Source: Seleniivibrio woodruffii (GTDB taxonomy: Bacteria > Chrysiogenota > Deferribacteres > Deferribacterales > Geovibrionaceae). Taken from it: a stretch of 40,630 bases of DNA. The position numbers and the translations under genes were made by a program. The stretch is from positions 1 to 40,630 of the forward strand of contig NZ_JAJUIS010000015.1 in the NCBI RefSeq assembly GCF_029267515.1, read 5' to 3'. Shown piece after piece: positions 34,173-40,630 of this stretch (position 1 is the first letter of the stretch; each line of letters begins with the position of its first letter). The notes under the pieces are model-generated. The model was not told the DNA's origin. It saw only the letters and a list, made by a program, of their open reading frames with translations, and searched no databases.

Positions 34173-34909
34173 ACAAAATCCTGATATCGTTCGGCATTTT
34201 TATTCTGGCATTTACAGCGGCACTCTGGGCTTTTTTTCCTTTCGGGTCATATATCGAAAATACGGCGTCTAAGTCCGCTAAAAACATGGGATTTCGTCTA
34301 AAATATGCCGGTGTTGAATCGGGCATGTTCTCCACCGAGCTGACAGGTGTGACAATCAACGAGAACGAGATAGGCGATTTCACTTTTCACCATACCCCTC
34401 TGACACTTTTCACCGGCAATATGAGCATTGACGTTAAGGGTATCTATACGGCACAGGCTAAGATTTCCGACTCGGATATGGAATTTGACGTTACAACCAG
34501 CGGCAGTGCTCTGGACTTCATCAAAGAACCGGTCAGCCTGCACGGCAACGTAAATGTTAAAGGCAATATAGACATCAAATCCGACACTTCGAAAATAAGC
34601 GTAAATGCCGACAAAATGCTTATGAAAACACCGCTGGGGGAGATGCCTTTCGAAAACATCTCTACAGACGTTGAAACAAAAGGCAAGATTATCACCATCA
34701 ATCATCTGCGATCGTCCGACAAAAACGAACTGGATATGAAAGGCAGCATAAGGCTGAACAGACTGAATATCGTCAACTCGGACGTTGACCTCAGCGGAAC
34801 AATAAAATTCGCCGGACAAAAACAGAACATCAGTATCAGAGGGGAAGTTCGCAATCTTCATCCTGTCATGGGCGACAACGGCTCACAAACCAATGAGGAT
34901 GAAGAGTAA
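34169..34909 (+). CDS. gspN: Type II secretion protein GspN
   Basis: A 246-residue protein. One N-terminal membrane helix (about 6-25, ISFGIFILAFTAALWAFFPFG) is followed by a long beta-rich periplasmic region with AsmA-like character (KNMGFRLKYAGVESGMFSTELTGVTI, MDMKGSIRLNRLNIVNSDVDLSGTI). That is the layout of T2SSN proteins, an optional component of the apparatus whose role is poorly defined. It is the last gene of the gspG-N operon, 31 bp from the convergent rhuM gene, with no clear intrinsic terminator between. Confidence 0.8.
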   Translation: MNKILISFGIFILAFTAALWAFFPFGSYIENTASKSAKNMGFRLKYAGVESGMFSTELTGVTINENEIGDFTFHHTPLTLFTGNMSIDVKGIYTAQAKISDSDMEFDVTTSGSALDFIKEPVSLHGNVNVKGNIDIKSDTSKISVNADKMLMKTPLGEMPFENISTDVETKGKIITINHLRSSDKNELDMKGSIRLNRLNIVNSDVDLSGTIKFAGQKQNISIRGEVRNLHPVMGDNGSQTNEDEE

Positions 34910-34940
34910 AGAGCATTACACTTGATAGCTCATGGCATTG

Positions 34941-35954
34941 TCAGTTGTTTTTCTGTGCTATTCTCTTCTGGATGGTTTCAAGCTCCCGTATATCTTTTGC
35001 ATCTTCTTCCAGAGCTTCAGCTATCCTCCGCTTTTTATCAAAGTCATCAAAGCAACCATGAGCTATGGTTTTCATTTGTTCATTTCCGATGGAGCCGGAG
35101 CCTTTCAAGACAGGTTTATCATTGAACTCCAGCATCTTATCAACATTGTTCCGCCAATAGTCGAGAGTCAGCTTTTGTCTGTCCTTAACTCTGAGCTCAG
35201 CCTGTTCCAGAAAAATCACCACAAGTCTGTTGAGTGAGTCTATTTCATCAGAAGAAAGGTAGTTTTTTGCTATTATCACATCACTTTTGTGAACTCTGCT
35301 CCCTTTCCATGAAGTAAGATTCATATCCGGTTTATCAGAATCGGCTCTTTTAATAATTATCTCCGCAGCTGTGTACCCCGTGACAGCATAAAGCAGCTTA
35401 TTCTGAACTTCTGCAAAGAAAATATTTGTTGCCACCTTGTTGTCCTTATAATCAATACTCAAGGCAAAAAGATCACGAACTTTTTGATAAAATCTTTTTT
35501 CAGAAGCACGGATATCTCTGATGCGGTCAAGCAGCTCATCAAAGTAATCCCAACCGCCCGGATTTTTAAGCCTTGCGTCATCCATAACAAAGCCTTTGAC
35601 GATAAATTCTTTAAGCTGCCTTGTTGCCCACATACGGAAACGCGTGGCGATAATACTTTTAACCCTATAACCGACAGATATAATTACATCAAGATTGTAA
35701 TGGGGTACAGTTCTTTTCACCTGTCTGTCGCCTTCAATACGAACTACCGAGAAATACTCGGTAGTTGCCGGAGCTTCCAGTTCGCCCTCTTCGTATATAT
35801 TTTTTAAATGAAGAGAGATATTATCTTTCGAGCACCCGAAAAGATTTGCCATATCTATCTGAGTGAGCCATATGGTTTCGTCTTTAAGAAGAACATCCAG
35901 TTTGATATTACCGTCATCTGTCTCGTAAATAATTATTTCGCCTCTATTGTTCAT
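34941..35954 (-). CDS. RhuM-family protein
   Basis: A 337-residue cytoplasmic protein of the RhuM (virulence-associated, originally Salmonella) family. Its N-terminal half has the recognisable core: IYETDDGNIKLDVLLKDETIWLTQIDMANLFGCSKDNISLHLKNI, then TEYFSVVRIEGDRQVKRTVPHYNLDVIISVGYRVKS, then FRMWATRQLKEFIVKGFVMDDARLKNPG. The C-terminal half is helical, ending in a charged, probably coiled segment. The biochemical function is not known. Such genes occur scattered in accessory regions of many bacteria. It looks more AT-rich than its neighbours by eye, suggesting horizontal acquisition. It is transcribed alone from its own promoter. Confidence 0.85.
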   Translation of the reverse strand: MNNRGEIIIYETDDGNIKLDVLLKDETIWLTQIDMANLFGCSKDNISLHLKNIYEEGELEAPATTEYFSVVRIEGDRQVKRTVPHYNLDVIISVGYRVKSIIATRFRMWATRQLKEFIVKGFVMDDARLKNPGGWDYFDELLDRIRDIRASEKRFYQKVRDLFALSIDYKDNKVATNIFFAEVQNKLLYAVTGYTAAEIIIKRADSDKPDMNLTSWKGSRVHKSDVIIAKNYLSSDEIDSLNRLVVIFLEQAELRVKDRQKLTLDYWRNNVDKMLEFNDKPVLKGSGSIGNEQMKTIAHGCFDDFDKKRRIAEALEEDAKDIRELETIQKRIAQKNN

Positions 35955-35988
35955 TCCGTATCCTTTTCAACTGCCGCAATAATAACGT

Positions 35989-36017
35989 ATTCTACACAAT
36001 ATTATTTACAGACGCAA
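35989..36017 (-). promoter_or_regulatory. Sigma-70 type promoter for rhuM-family gene
   Basis: On the minus strand TTGCGT (36012-36017), 17-bp spacer, TAGAAT (35989-35994, 5/6). It lies 35 bp upstream of the ATG, with AAAGGAT as ribosome binding site. Confidence 0.6.
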
Positions 36018-36051
36018 TTTGTGAATGGTTCGATCAGTATTTACATCCTTC

Positions 36052-37101
36052 TTATTTAAACAGTTTCAGATATTCGCCGTAACCTTCCTTTTCAAGATTT
36101 TCTTTCGGGATGAAACGGAGTGACGCGGAGTTTATGCAATAGCGCATACCGCCTTTGTCTTGGGGTCCGTCGTCAAAAACGTGTCCAAGATGCGAATCGC
36201 CGTATTTGCTTCGCACTTCGGTACGTTTGGAGAACAGTCTGAAATCCTCTTTCTCCGTTACCATGGACTTATCTATTGGTTTTGTGAAGCTGGGCCAGCC
36301 TGTACCGGAATCAAACTTATCCTTTGAGCTGAACAGCGGCTCACCTGTGGCGATATCAACGTATATGCCCTCTTTGTGATTGTCCCAGTATTCGTTGCTG
36401 AAAGGACGCTCAGTGGCTTCTTTCTGTGTCACGTTGTACTGAAGCTGCGACAGCTTCTTTTTAAGCTCGTCTTCCGACGGTTTTTTATATTTCTGATTCA
36501 CTTTCTTCTCCTGTTTTCCCCATGTGCGTTCGATGTACCCCGCCCTTCCGGAACCGACCTTATACCTGTCATAGTGGTCTTTATTGGTCTGGAAATAGTT
36601 CTGGTGGTAGTTCTCTGCCGCGTAGAACTTCTTTGCCGGCAGGATGGCTGTTGCTATAGGCATTTTGAATTTTCCGGATTTACCCAGCGCCTCTTTTGAT
36701 TTTTCAGCAACCGCCTTCTGCTGAGGAGTTGTATAGAACACTGCTGTGAGATACTGAGTGCCCCGGTCTGCAAACTGCCCGCCGTCGTCCGTTGGGTCGA
36801 TGTTCTTCCAGAATATGTCAAGAAGCCTTTCATATTTGACTTTTGCAGGGTCGTAAATTACACGCACAGCTTCATAATGCCCTGTCCTGCCTGTGGAAAC
36901 CTGTTCATATGTGGGGTTTTCTGTTTTGCCTCCGGTATATCCGGCGGAAACGTCCTTAACGCCGTCCAGAAACGAAAACGGAGGCTCCATACACCAGAAA
37001 CAGCCGCCTGCGAATATGGCAGTCTCATACTTCGCCGCCTGTGCCGCAGGGGCAATGCTGAACATCAGAAGCATCGGGATTATGTATTTTGAGTATCTCA
37101 T
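36052..37101 (-). CDS. msrAB: Periplasmic methionine sulfoxide reductase MsrA-MsrB fusion
   Basis: A 349-residue bifunctional enzyme that reduces both S- and R-methionine sulfoxide in proteins. The start is the ATG at 37101, with GAGG five bases upstream; a GTG two codons earlier is less likely. A signal peptide ends near AAQAA (residue 22), so it is exported. MsrA (about 25-195) has the catalytic GCFWCM. MsrB (about 210-345) has [17 protein letters not shown] and the catalytic Cys in RYCIN. The zinc-binding CxxC pairs found in many MsrB proteins are absent ([13 protein letters not shown] and [13 protein letters not shown] instead), a known subtype. It probably repairs oxidised envelope proteins. 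Confidence 0.94.
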   Translation of the reverse strand: MRYSKYIIPMLLMFSIAPAAQAAKYETAIFAGGCFWCMEPPFSFLDGVKDVSAGYTGGKTENPTYEQVSTGRTGHYEAVRVIYDPAKVKYERLLDIFWKNIDPTDDGGQFADRGTQYLTAVFYTTPQQKAVAEKSKEALGKSGKFKMPIATAILPAKKFYAAENYHQNYFQTNKDHYDRYKVGSGRAGYIERTWGKQEKKVNQKYKKPSEDELKKKLSQLQYNVTQKEATERPFSNEYWDNHKEGIYVDIATGEPLFSSKDKFDSGTGWPSFTKPIDKSMVTEKEDFRLFSKRTEVRSKYGDSHLGHVFDDGPQDKGGMRYCINSASLRFIPKENLEKEGYGEYLKLFK

Positions 37102-37189
37102 ACGCACCTCATATTAAATAAGATGGTTTTGAAATGAAAAAGTCCAATATTTTTTTAAGCCGATGATTTTACGAATAATCCGGTCTGAT

Positions 37190-37216
37190 AAAAAAAGGGG
37201 CGCTCAGTTGCGCCCC
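37190..37216 (-). terminator. Intrinsic terminator after the lipoprotein gene
   Basis: On the minus strand GGGGCGC and GCGCCCC form a perfect 7-bp stem around a 6-nt loop, followed by seven T residues. It starts 14 bp after the stop codon at 37231. Confidence 0.92.
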
Positions 37217-37230
37217 CCGGAAAATTACCG

Positions 37231-40230
37231 TTATCCGCCGCGAACGCACCTGGCATAATAAAGATAAGTTTTAGGATACATATTCGTACTTCCGTAACTG
37301 AAGTCAGAAATCAACGCATAAGTGGTCAAAAACTTATAAGTGGTGGATGACCAGTAATGGTTAACCGCAGTCAGGGTAAATGCCGGATTTATCGAAGGGT
37401 TACGGGTGCTTCTGTCAACGATGGACGAGAGCTCCCGCTGGTTCGGCAGTCTCCAGTCGGTATACCCGCCCAGAGATTTATCCTCGCAATAGGTTATAGC
37501 GTCTTCCCATGTGATCGCCGAACTCACCTCATCATCCTGCCACATAAGCCCGGTACGGTTATCGGTAACAATATTATTCGTGTCATCCCTCGCAAAGTCT
37601 GCGGCAGGATAGGCGTTTCCGCGAACACATCTGACATAGGAGTCCACATTATCCGCAGAGACAGCTCCGGAATCAAAAGAGATATACCACTCGTTACCGG
37701 CAAAAAACGCATGTGCCGTTGACGACCAGTAGCCGGCATAAGGAGAAACAGAAGTGAATACCGAATTTATTGCAGGAGCGAATCGCCCGAAGTCAACTAT
37801 TGATTCAAGCTCTTCTATAGTCGGCAAACGCCAATCCGTATAACCGCCCAGCGACAGGTTGTCGCATGTCGTACCGGCAGTGGTCCAATCCATAGCTGTC
37901 CCCACCTCATTATCCTGCCACATGAGACCGTTCAGACCATCCGTAACTGTGCCTGTTGCGGAATCTCTTGAAAAGGAAGGAGCAACACCCATCCCGTACG
38001 CACCGTCGTCATTCGCCGAATAGCTTATAGTCTGCCCTGTTTTGGCAAGTATCCACGGATAATGCACGGTCAGGTCAAACGCGAGTGTGCTTACTCCGCC
38101 ATCTCTTCCATCCCGAACTGTTATTGTAATATCTTCATATGTGCCAAGCACAGCCGTACCGGAAACAGTTCCTGTGGATGAATTTATACTCATCCATACC
38201 GGATTGCCCGATATACTGTATTCCAGAGTGTCGCCATCGGCATCACTGGCTGTGGGGGTGAAGCTGAGTTCCTCACCGTTCTTAACCGTTGCCGGTGTTC
38301 CGCTTATATCAGGCGCATGGTTCTGCACAGCTATGTCAAACGGCGCAAGGGATACGTTTGCGGTACCGTCGGAAACACTGATAACTATATTGCTCCACGT
38401 ACCCGTCTGTGTGGGCGTACCCGTAAGCGCACCTGTAGTTTCGCTGAACGTTGCCCAGTCCGGTTTGTTCTCGATGCTGAAAGTAAGCGTATCGCCGTTC
38501 GCATCATCTGCATCAGGTTCAAAACTGTATGCCGTATTGACATAAAGGGACACTGTCGGCGTACCCAGTATGGTCGGAGCAAAGTTGGGGTCTTCAACAG
38601 CTATACTGAACTCAGTAAGGGATGTTGTCGCTACTCCGTCTGAAACGCTTATGACAATATTTGTAAACGTTCCTGCTGTGGTCGTTCCGCTGAGCGCACC
38701 GGTGGATGTATTGAAACTTGCCCAGCTTGGTTTGTTGGCTATGCTGTAGGTCAGCGTGTCGCCGTCAGCATCGCTTCCTGACGGTGTAAAGCTGTAGTTT
38801 GCGCCCGTCTGTGCCGATGCTGTCGGTGTTCCGCTTATGGAGGGCGCCCGGTTTGTAACCGTTATAGTAAATGCCGGAAGGCTCGCTGTATCCATACCGT
38901 CTGAAACCGTTATCACGATATTTTCGAACGTTCCGACCTCAGCTGTTCCTGTCAGCGCACCCGTTGACTGGTTGAACGTAGCCCAGTCAGGCTTTCCTGC
39001 TATGCTGAAAGTTAACGTGTCATTGTCCGCATCCGCACCCGTCGGCGTAAAACTGTATAGAGCGTTGCGATAAACTGCCGTTATCGGTGTCCCGTCTACG
39101 GTTGGCGGAGTGTTCGGAGGAACAACCTCTGCCACCGTTATAGTGAACGGTGCGAGGCTAACCGTATCCGTGCCGTCACTGACACTTATGGTTATGCCTG
39201 TGTATATGCCTGTTACTGCAGTGCCCGTCAGTGCGCCTGTCGCCGTGTCAAAACTTGCCCAGTCAGGTTTTCCTGTTATGCTGAACGTAAGCGCATCGTC
39301 GTCCGCATCATCGGCCGTGGGGATAAAGCTGTAGCCTGCACCTTCAGCTATGGTATATGTCGGAACACCTGCAATTGTCGGTGCAGTGTTGGTCGGTGTC
39401 TCTTCGCCGCCGCCCGGCGTTGTCTGGCATACGTCGTTGCTCTTCACAATCTCGCATACCGCGCCGAGACCGTTCATCTCATCAGAAGGCGTATAACACG
39501 TCATCTGATAGCTGGCAAGCGCGGCGTTCGCATAGCTCATGCCGTATACCTCAGCCAGCTTCTGCGTCATTGCAGCCGTGAGAGCCTCACCGGTCCACGA
39601 ACCGCCTATCTCCATATAAATGTTATCATTCGCTGTCAGACCGCCGAAAATAAACACCTTCAGCCCCTGTACCCCCGAAATGAAATCGGATATTCCGTCG
39701 GCAGCGTAGCAGTCGGTCGTCCATCCATCTCCGGTGCGCTCGGACGTGCCCATATAAACGCTGTTCAGATTTTGCGCGTCGGTGCCGAAGCCGGTCGGAT
39801 GTCCTTTGCCCTGTTTCAGAACCACGCCAAGGTTGTATGAGGTCGCTCTCTCGGAGCGGTATTCAGCAGTCCTGCTTCTGGGATATCTCGCCGCCAGTTC
39901 CGAAGGCGTACCCACAAGAACAATATCCGCATATCTGCCGCTGTTGTCTGATACATATACAACGGACTTGCCGCCGCTCTCCGTGTATGACAGCTTAACA
40001 CCGCTGACCGGCTGACCGTCATCGCTGAGAGCGACTATCTCATATACAATTCCAAGCAGGACACTTGTAATAGCGGTTTTTCCCGCACTGTCCGTTACTG
40101 CGGAAACTTCAATTCCTTTGTATACTATCTCAGAGTTGGGAGTCTCGCTTGATGATGAACTTATGTTCTGATTGAAACAACCGAAAAGCATAAATACCAA
40201 TGCTATAATAACCATATAAATCAATCGCAT
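37231..40230 (-). CDS. Large lipoprotein with five Ig-like modules and two Lcl (DUF1566) domains
   Basis: A 999-residue surface or periplasmic lipoprotein. The start MRLIYMVIIALVFM at 40230 has GGAGG upstream; an in-frame ATG 33 bases earlier has none. The signal peptide ends in a lipobox, LFGC, and a Ser-rich linker follows. An unrecognised N-terminal region (about 30-280) includes several Cys and begins with a carboxypeptidase-regulatory-like strand set. Five tandem He_PIG/cadherin-like modules (about 282-723, ~88 residues each) repeat the pattern YSFxPxxxDADxDTLTFSI and VSDG. Two Lcl C-terminal-type domains close it (about 745-999), each with GLMWQD, GGYTDWRLP and YWSST, ending RCVRG. Lcl domains occur in secreted adhesins. 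Its role is probably adhesion or matrix binding; a promoter and terminator bracket it as a single gene. Confidence 0.85.
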   Translation of the reverse strand: MRLIYMVIIALVFMLFGCFNQNISSSSSETPNSEIVYKGIEVSAVTDSAGKTAITSVLLGIVYEIVALSDDGQPVSGVKLSYTESGGKSVVYVSDNSGRYADIVLVGTPSELAARYPRSRTAEYRSERATSYNLGVVLKQGKGHPTGFGTDAQNLNSVYMGTSERTGDGWTTDCYAADGISDFISGVQGLKVFIFGGLTANDNIYMEIGGSWTGEALTAAMTQKLAEVYGMSYANAALASYQMTCYTPSDEMNGLGAVCEIVKSNDVCQTTPGGGEETPTNTAPTIAGVPTYTIAEGAGYSFIPTADDADDDALTFSITGKPDWASFDTATGALTGTAVTGIYTGITISVSDGTDTVSLAPFTITVAEVVPPNTPPTVDGTPITAVYRNALYSFTPTGADADNDTLTFSIAGKPDWATFNQSTGALTGTAEVGTFENIVITVSDGMDTASLPAFTITVTNRAPSISGTPTASAQTGANYSFTPSGSDADGDTLTYSIANKPSWASFNTSTGALSGTTTAGTFTNIVISVSDGVATTSLTEFSIAVEDPNFAPTILGTPTVSLYVNTAYSFEPDADDANGDTLTFSIENKPDWATFSETTGALTGTPTQTGTWSNIVISVSDGTANVSLAPFDIAVQNHAPDISGTPATVKNGEELSFTPTASDADGDTLEYSISGNPVWMSINSSTGTVSGTAVLGTYEDITITVRDGRDGGVSTLAFDLTVHYPWILAKTGQTISYSANDDGAYGMGVAPSFSRDSATGTVTDGLNGLMWQDNEVGTAMDWTTAGTTCDNLSLGGYTDWRLPTIEELESIVDFGRFAPAINSVFTSVSPYAGYWSSTAHAFFAGNEWYISFDSGAVSADNVDSYVRCVRGNAYPAADFARDDTNNIVTDNRTGLMWQDDEVSSAITWEDAITYCEDKSLGGYTDWRLPNQRELSSIVDRSTRNPSINPAFTLTAVNHYWSSTTYKFLTTYALISDFSYGSTNMYPKTYLYYARCVRGG
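38062..39386 (-). repeat. Five tandem coding repeats (~265 bp each) in the lipoprotein gene
   Basis: Module boundaries fall near 39386-39110, 39109-38852, 38851-38588, 38587-38322 and 38321-38062, each beginning with a PxIxGTP-like codon run. The protein copies are similar but not identical, so recombination between them could change copy number. Confidence 0.75.
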
Positions 40231-40263
40231 GTTCTGTCCTCCGGCAAAATAATTTAAATCCAA

Positions 40264-40452
40264 ACTAATTATTATTTAATCATCTATATTCAAATATGTC
40301 AATCTAACCAATATGTGATTTTTCACGTAAAAAACCACTAACTGTTTCATACAGAGGTTCCATGCGCATCCATGTCGTATATCAAATGATGGAACTGCTT
40401 CACTCCTTTTGAGGTTGCAGAGACCGGAATAGAGAAAAATCTTCGCAATAGG
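40264..40452. other. Non-coding upstream region of the lipoprotein gene
   Basis: No gene is visible between the lipoprotein start and the repeat region. The first 40 bases are AT-rich and hold the promoter listed separately. The rest (about 40330-40452) includes fragments such as ACTGCTTCAC that also occur in reverse complement in the 4065-4276 gap, so it may be a decayed dispersed repeat. Confidence 0.4.
40274..40302 (-). promoter_or_regulatory. Promoter of the lipoprotein gene
   Basis: On the minus strand TTGACA (40297-40302, perfect), 17-bp spacer, TTAAAT (40274-40279, 4/6), with TG one base upstream of the -10 (extended -10). It lies about 44 bp upstream of the start codon. Confidence 0.62.
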
Positions 40453-40490
40453 CGGCTTTATGCCGGGCGAGCGTTGGAAAAAAATGACAC
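40453..40490. repeat. Direct repeat copy 1 (38 bp)
   Basis: Thirty-eight bases identical to 40593-40630, exactly 140 bp apart. The unit contains a CGGC/GCCG mini-hairpin and seven A residues. Confidence 0.85.
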
Positions 40491-40505
40491 GGACGTCATT
40501 TTTTT
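40478..40505. terminator. Hairpin flanked by A7 and T7, bidirectional terminator-like
   Basis: An 11-bp perfect inverted repeat (40478-40488 and 40495-40505) around a 6-nt loop. The GC part of the stem is only GAC/GTC, with A7 on one side and T7 on the other. It could end transcripts on either strand, but the stem is weak. Confidence 0.4.
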
Positions 40506-40517
40506 CGTAACTTATAA

Positions 40518-40535
40518 GGACACGCGGATGTGTCC
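40518..40535. repeat. Short inverted repeat
   Basis: GGACAC and GTGTCC pair around a 6-nt loop. It lies between the two copies of the 38-bp direct repeat, so the 140-bp unit carries several small hairpins. Confidence 0.45.
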
Positions 40536-40592
40536 CACGGAGCTGGAATTATCCGGTTTACTGAATAATTTCGGCGGAGTGTGAGCGAGATA

Positions 40593-40630
40593 CGGCTTTA
40601 TGCCGGGCGAGCGTTGGAAAAAAATGACAC
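40593..40630. repeat. Direct repeat copy 2 (38 bp), cut by window end
   Basis: Identical to 40453-40490 up to the last base of the window, so the repeat may continue beyond it and may be part of a tandem array with a 140-bp period. Confidence 0.8.

Noticed and set aside
38087-39334. Long plus-strand frames opposite the lipoprotein repeats
   Set aside because: They are periodic shadows of the coding repeats on the minus strand, without ribosome binding sites or recognisable products.
40453-40630. CRISPR array at the right edge
   Set aside because: Only two copies with a 102-bp interval that itself contains hairpins; spacing is far too long and no cas genes are present.

Overview
The window is dense, conventional bacterial chromosome from a flagellated Gram-negative organism. 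It carries a type II secretion system, an outer-membrane lipoprotein, Tat-exported redox proteins and a flagellin-linked nonulosonic-acid pathway. The mix resembles an anaerobic, respiring, motile lineage such as Deferribacterota; that assignment is an inference from gene content and protein style, and no marker RNA is present to confirm it. I see no tRNA, rRNA, CRISPR array, transposase or prophage.

Left edge (1-4276): the start of a Tat-exported protein and a split-Soret-type c cytochrome (minus strand), an orphan sensor kinase whose H-box has lost its histidine (minus), and a membrane-anchored transglutaminase-like protein (plus).

Surface-sugar and flagellin block (4277-16304, all minus): flagellin fliC with a sigma-28 promoter, a small DUF2292-type protein, then a tightly overlapping run pseB-pseC-pseF-pseG-pseI, ATP-grasp, SDR, metallophosphatase, PIG-L deacetylase, pseH and xth. 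The Pse genes cover all six steps from UDP-GlcNAc to CMP-pseudaminic acid. The four genes inserted between pseI and pseH look like a tailoring cassette that would make a modified nonulosonate, presumably to decorate the 800-residue flagellin. This cassette is one of the two best candidates in the window for undescribed biology.

Housekeeping block (16391-23999, minus): lepA-lepB, then pyrH-frr-uppS-cdsA-dxr-rseP ending at a clear terminator. It covers translation factors, signal peptidase, ribosome recycling, isoprenoid and phospholipid precursors and the site-2 protease.

Type II secretion block (24145-34909): two divergent operons share a 79-bp intergenic region. The minus arm is CPBP protease-gspC-gspD-gspE-gspF; the plus arm is gspG-H-I-J-K-L-M-N. 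A short CPBP intramembrane protease heading a secretion operon suggests a sortase-like processing enzyme for secreted proteins. This is the second main candidate.

Right edge (34941-40630, all minus): a solitary RhuM-family gene, a periplasmic MsrA-MsrB fusion, and a 999-residue lipoprotein with five Ig-like modules and two Lcl/DUF1566 domains. Last comes a non-coding stretch with hairpins and a 38-bp direct repeat at a 140-bp period that runs off the end.
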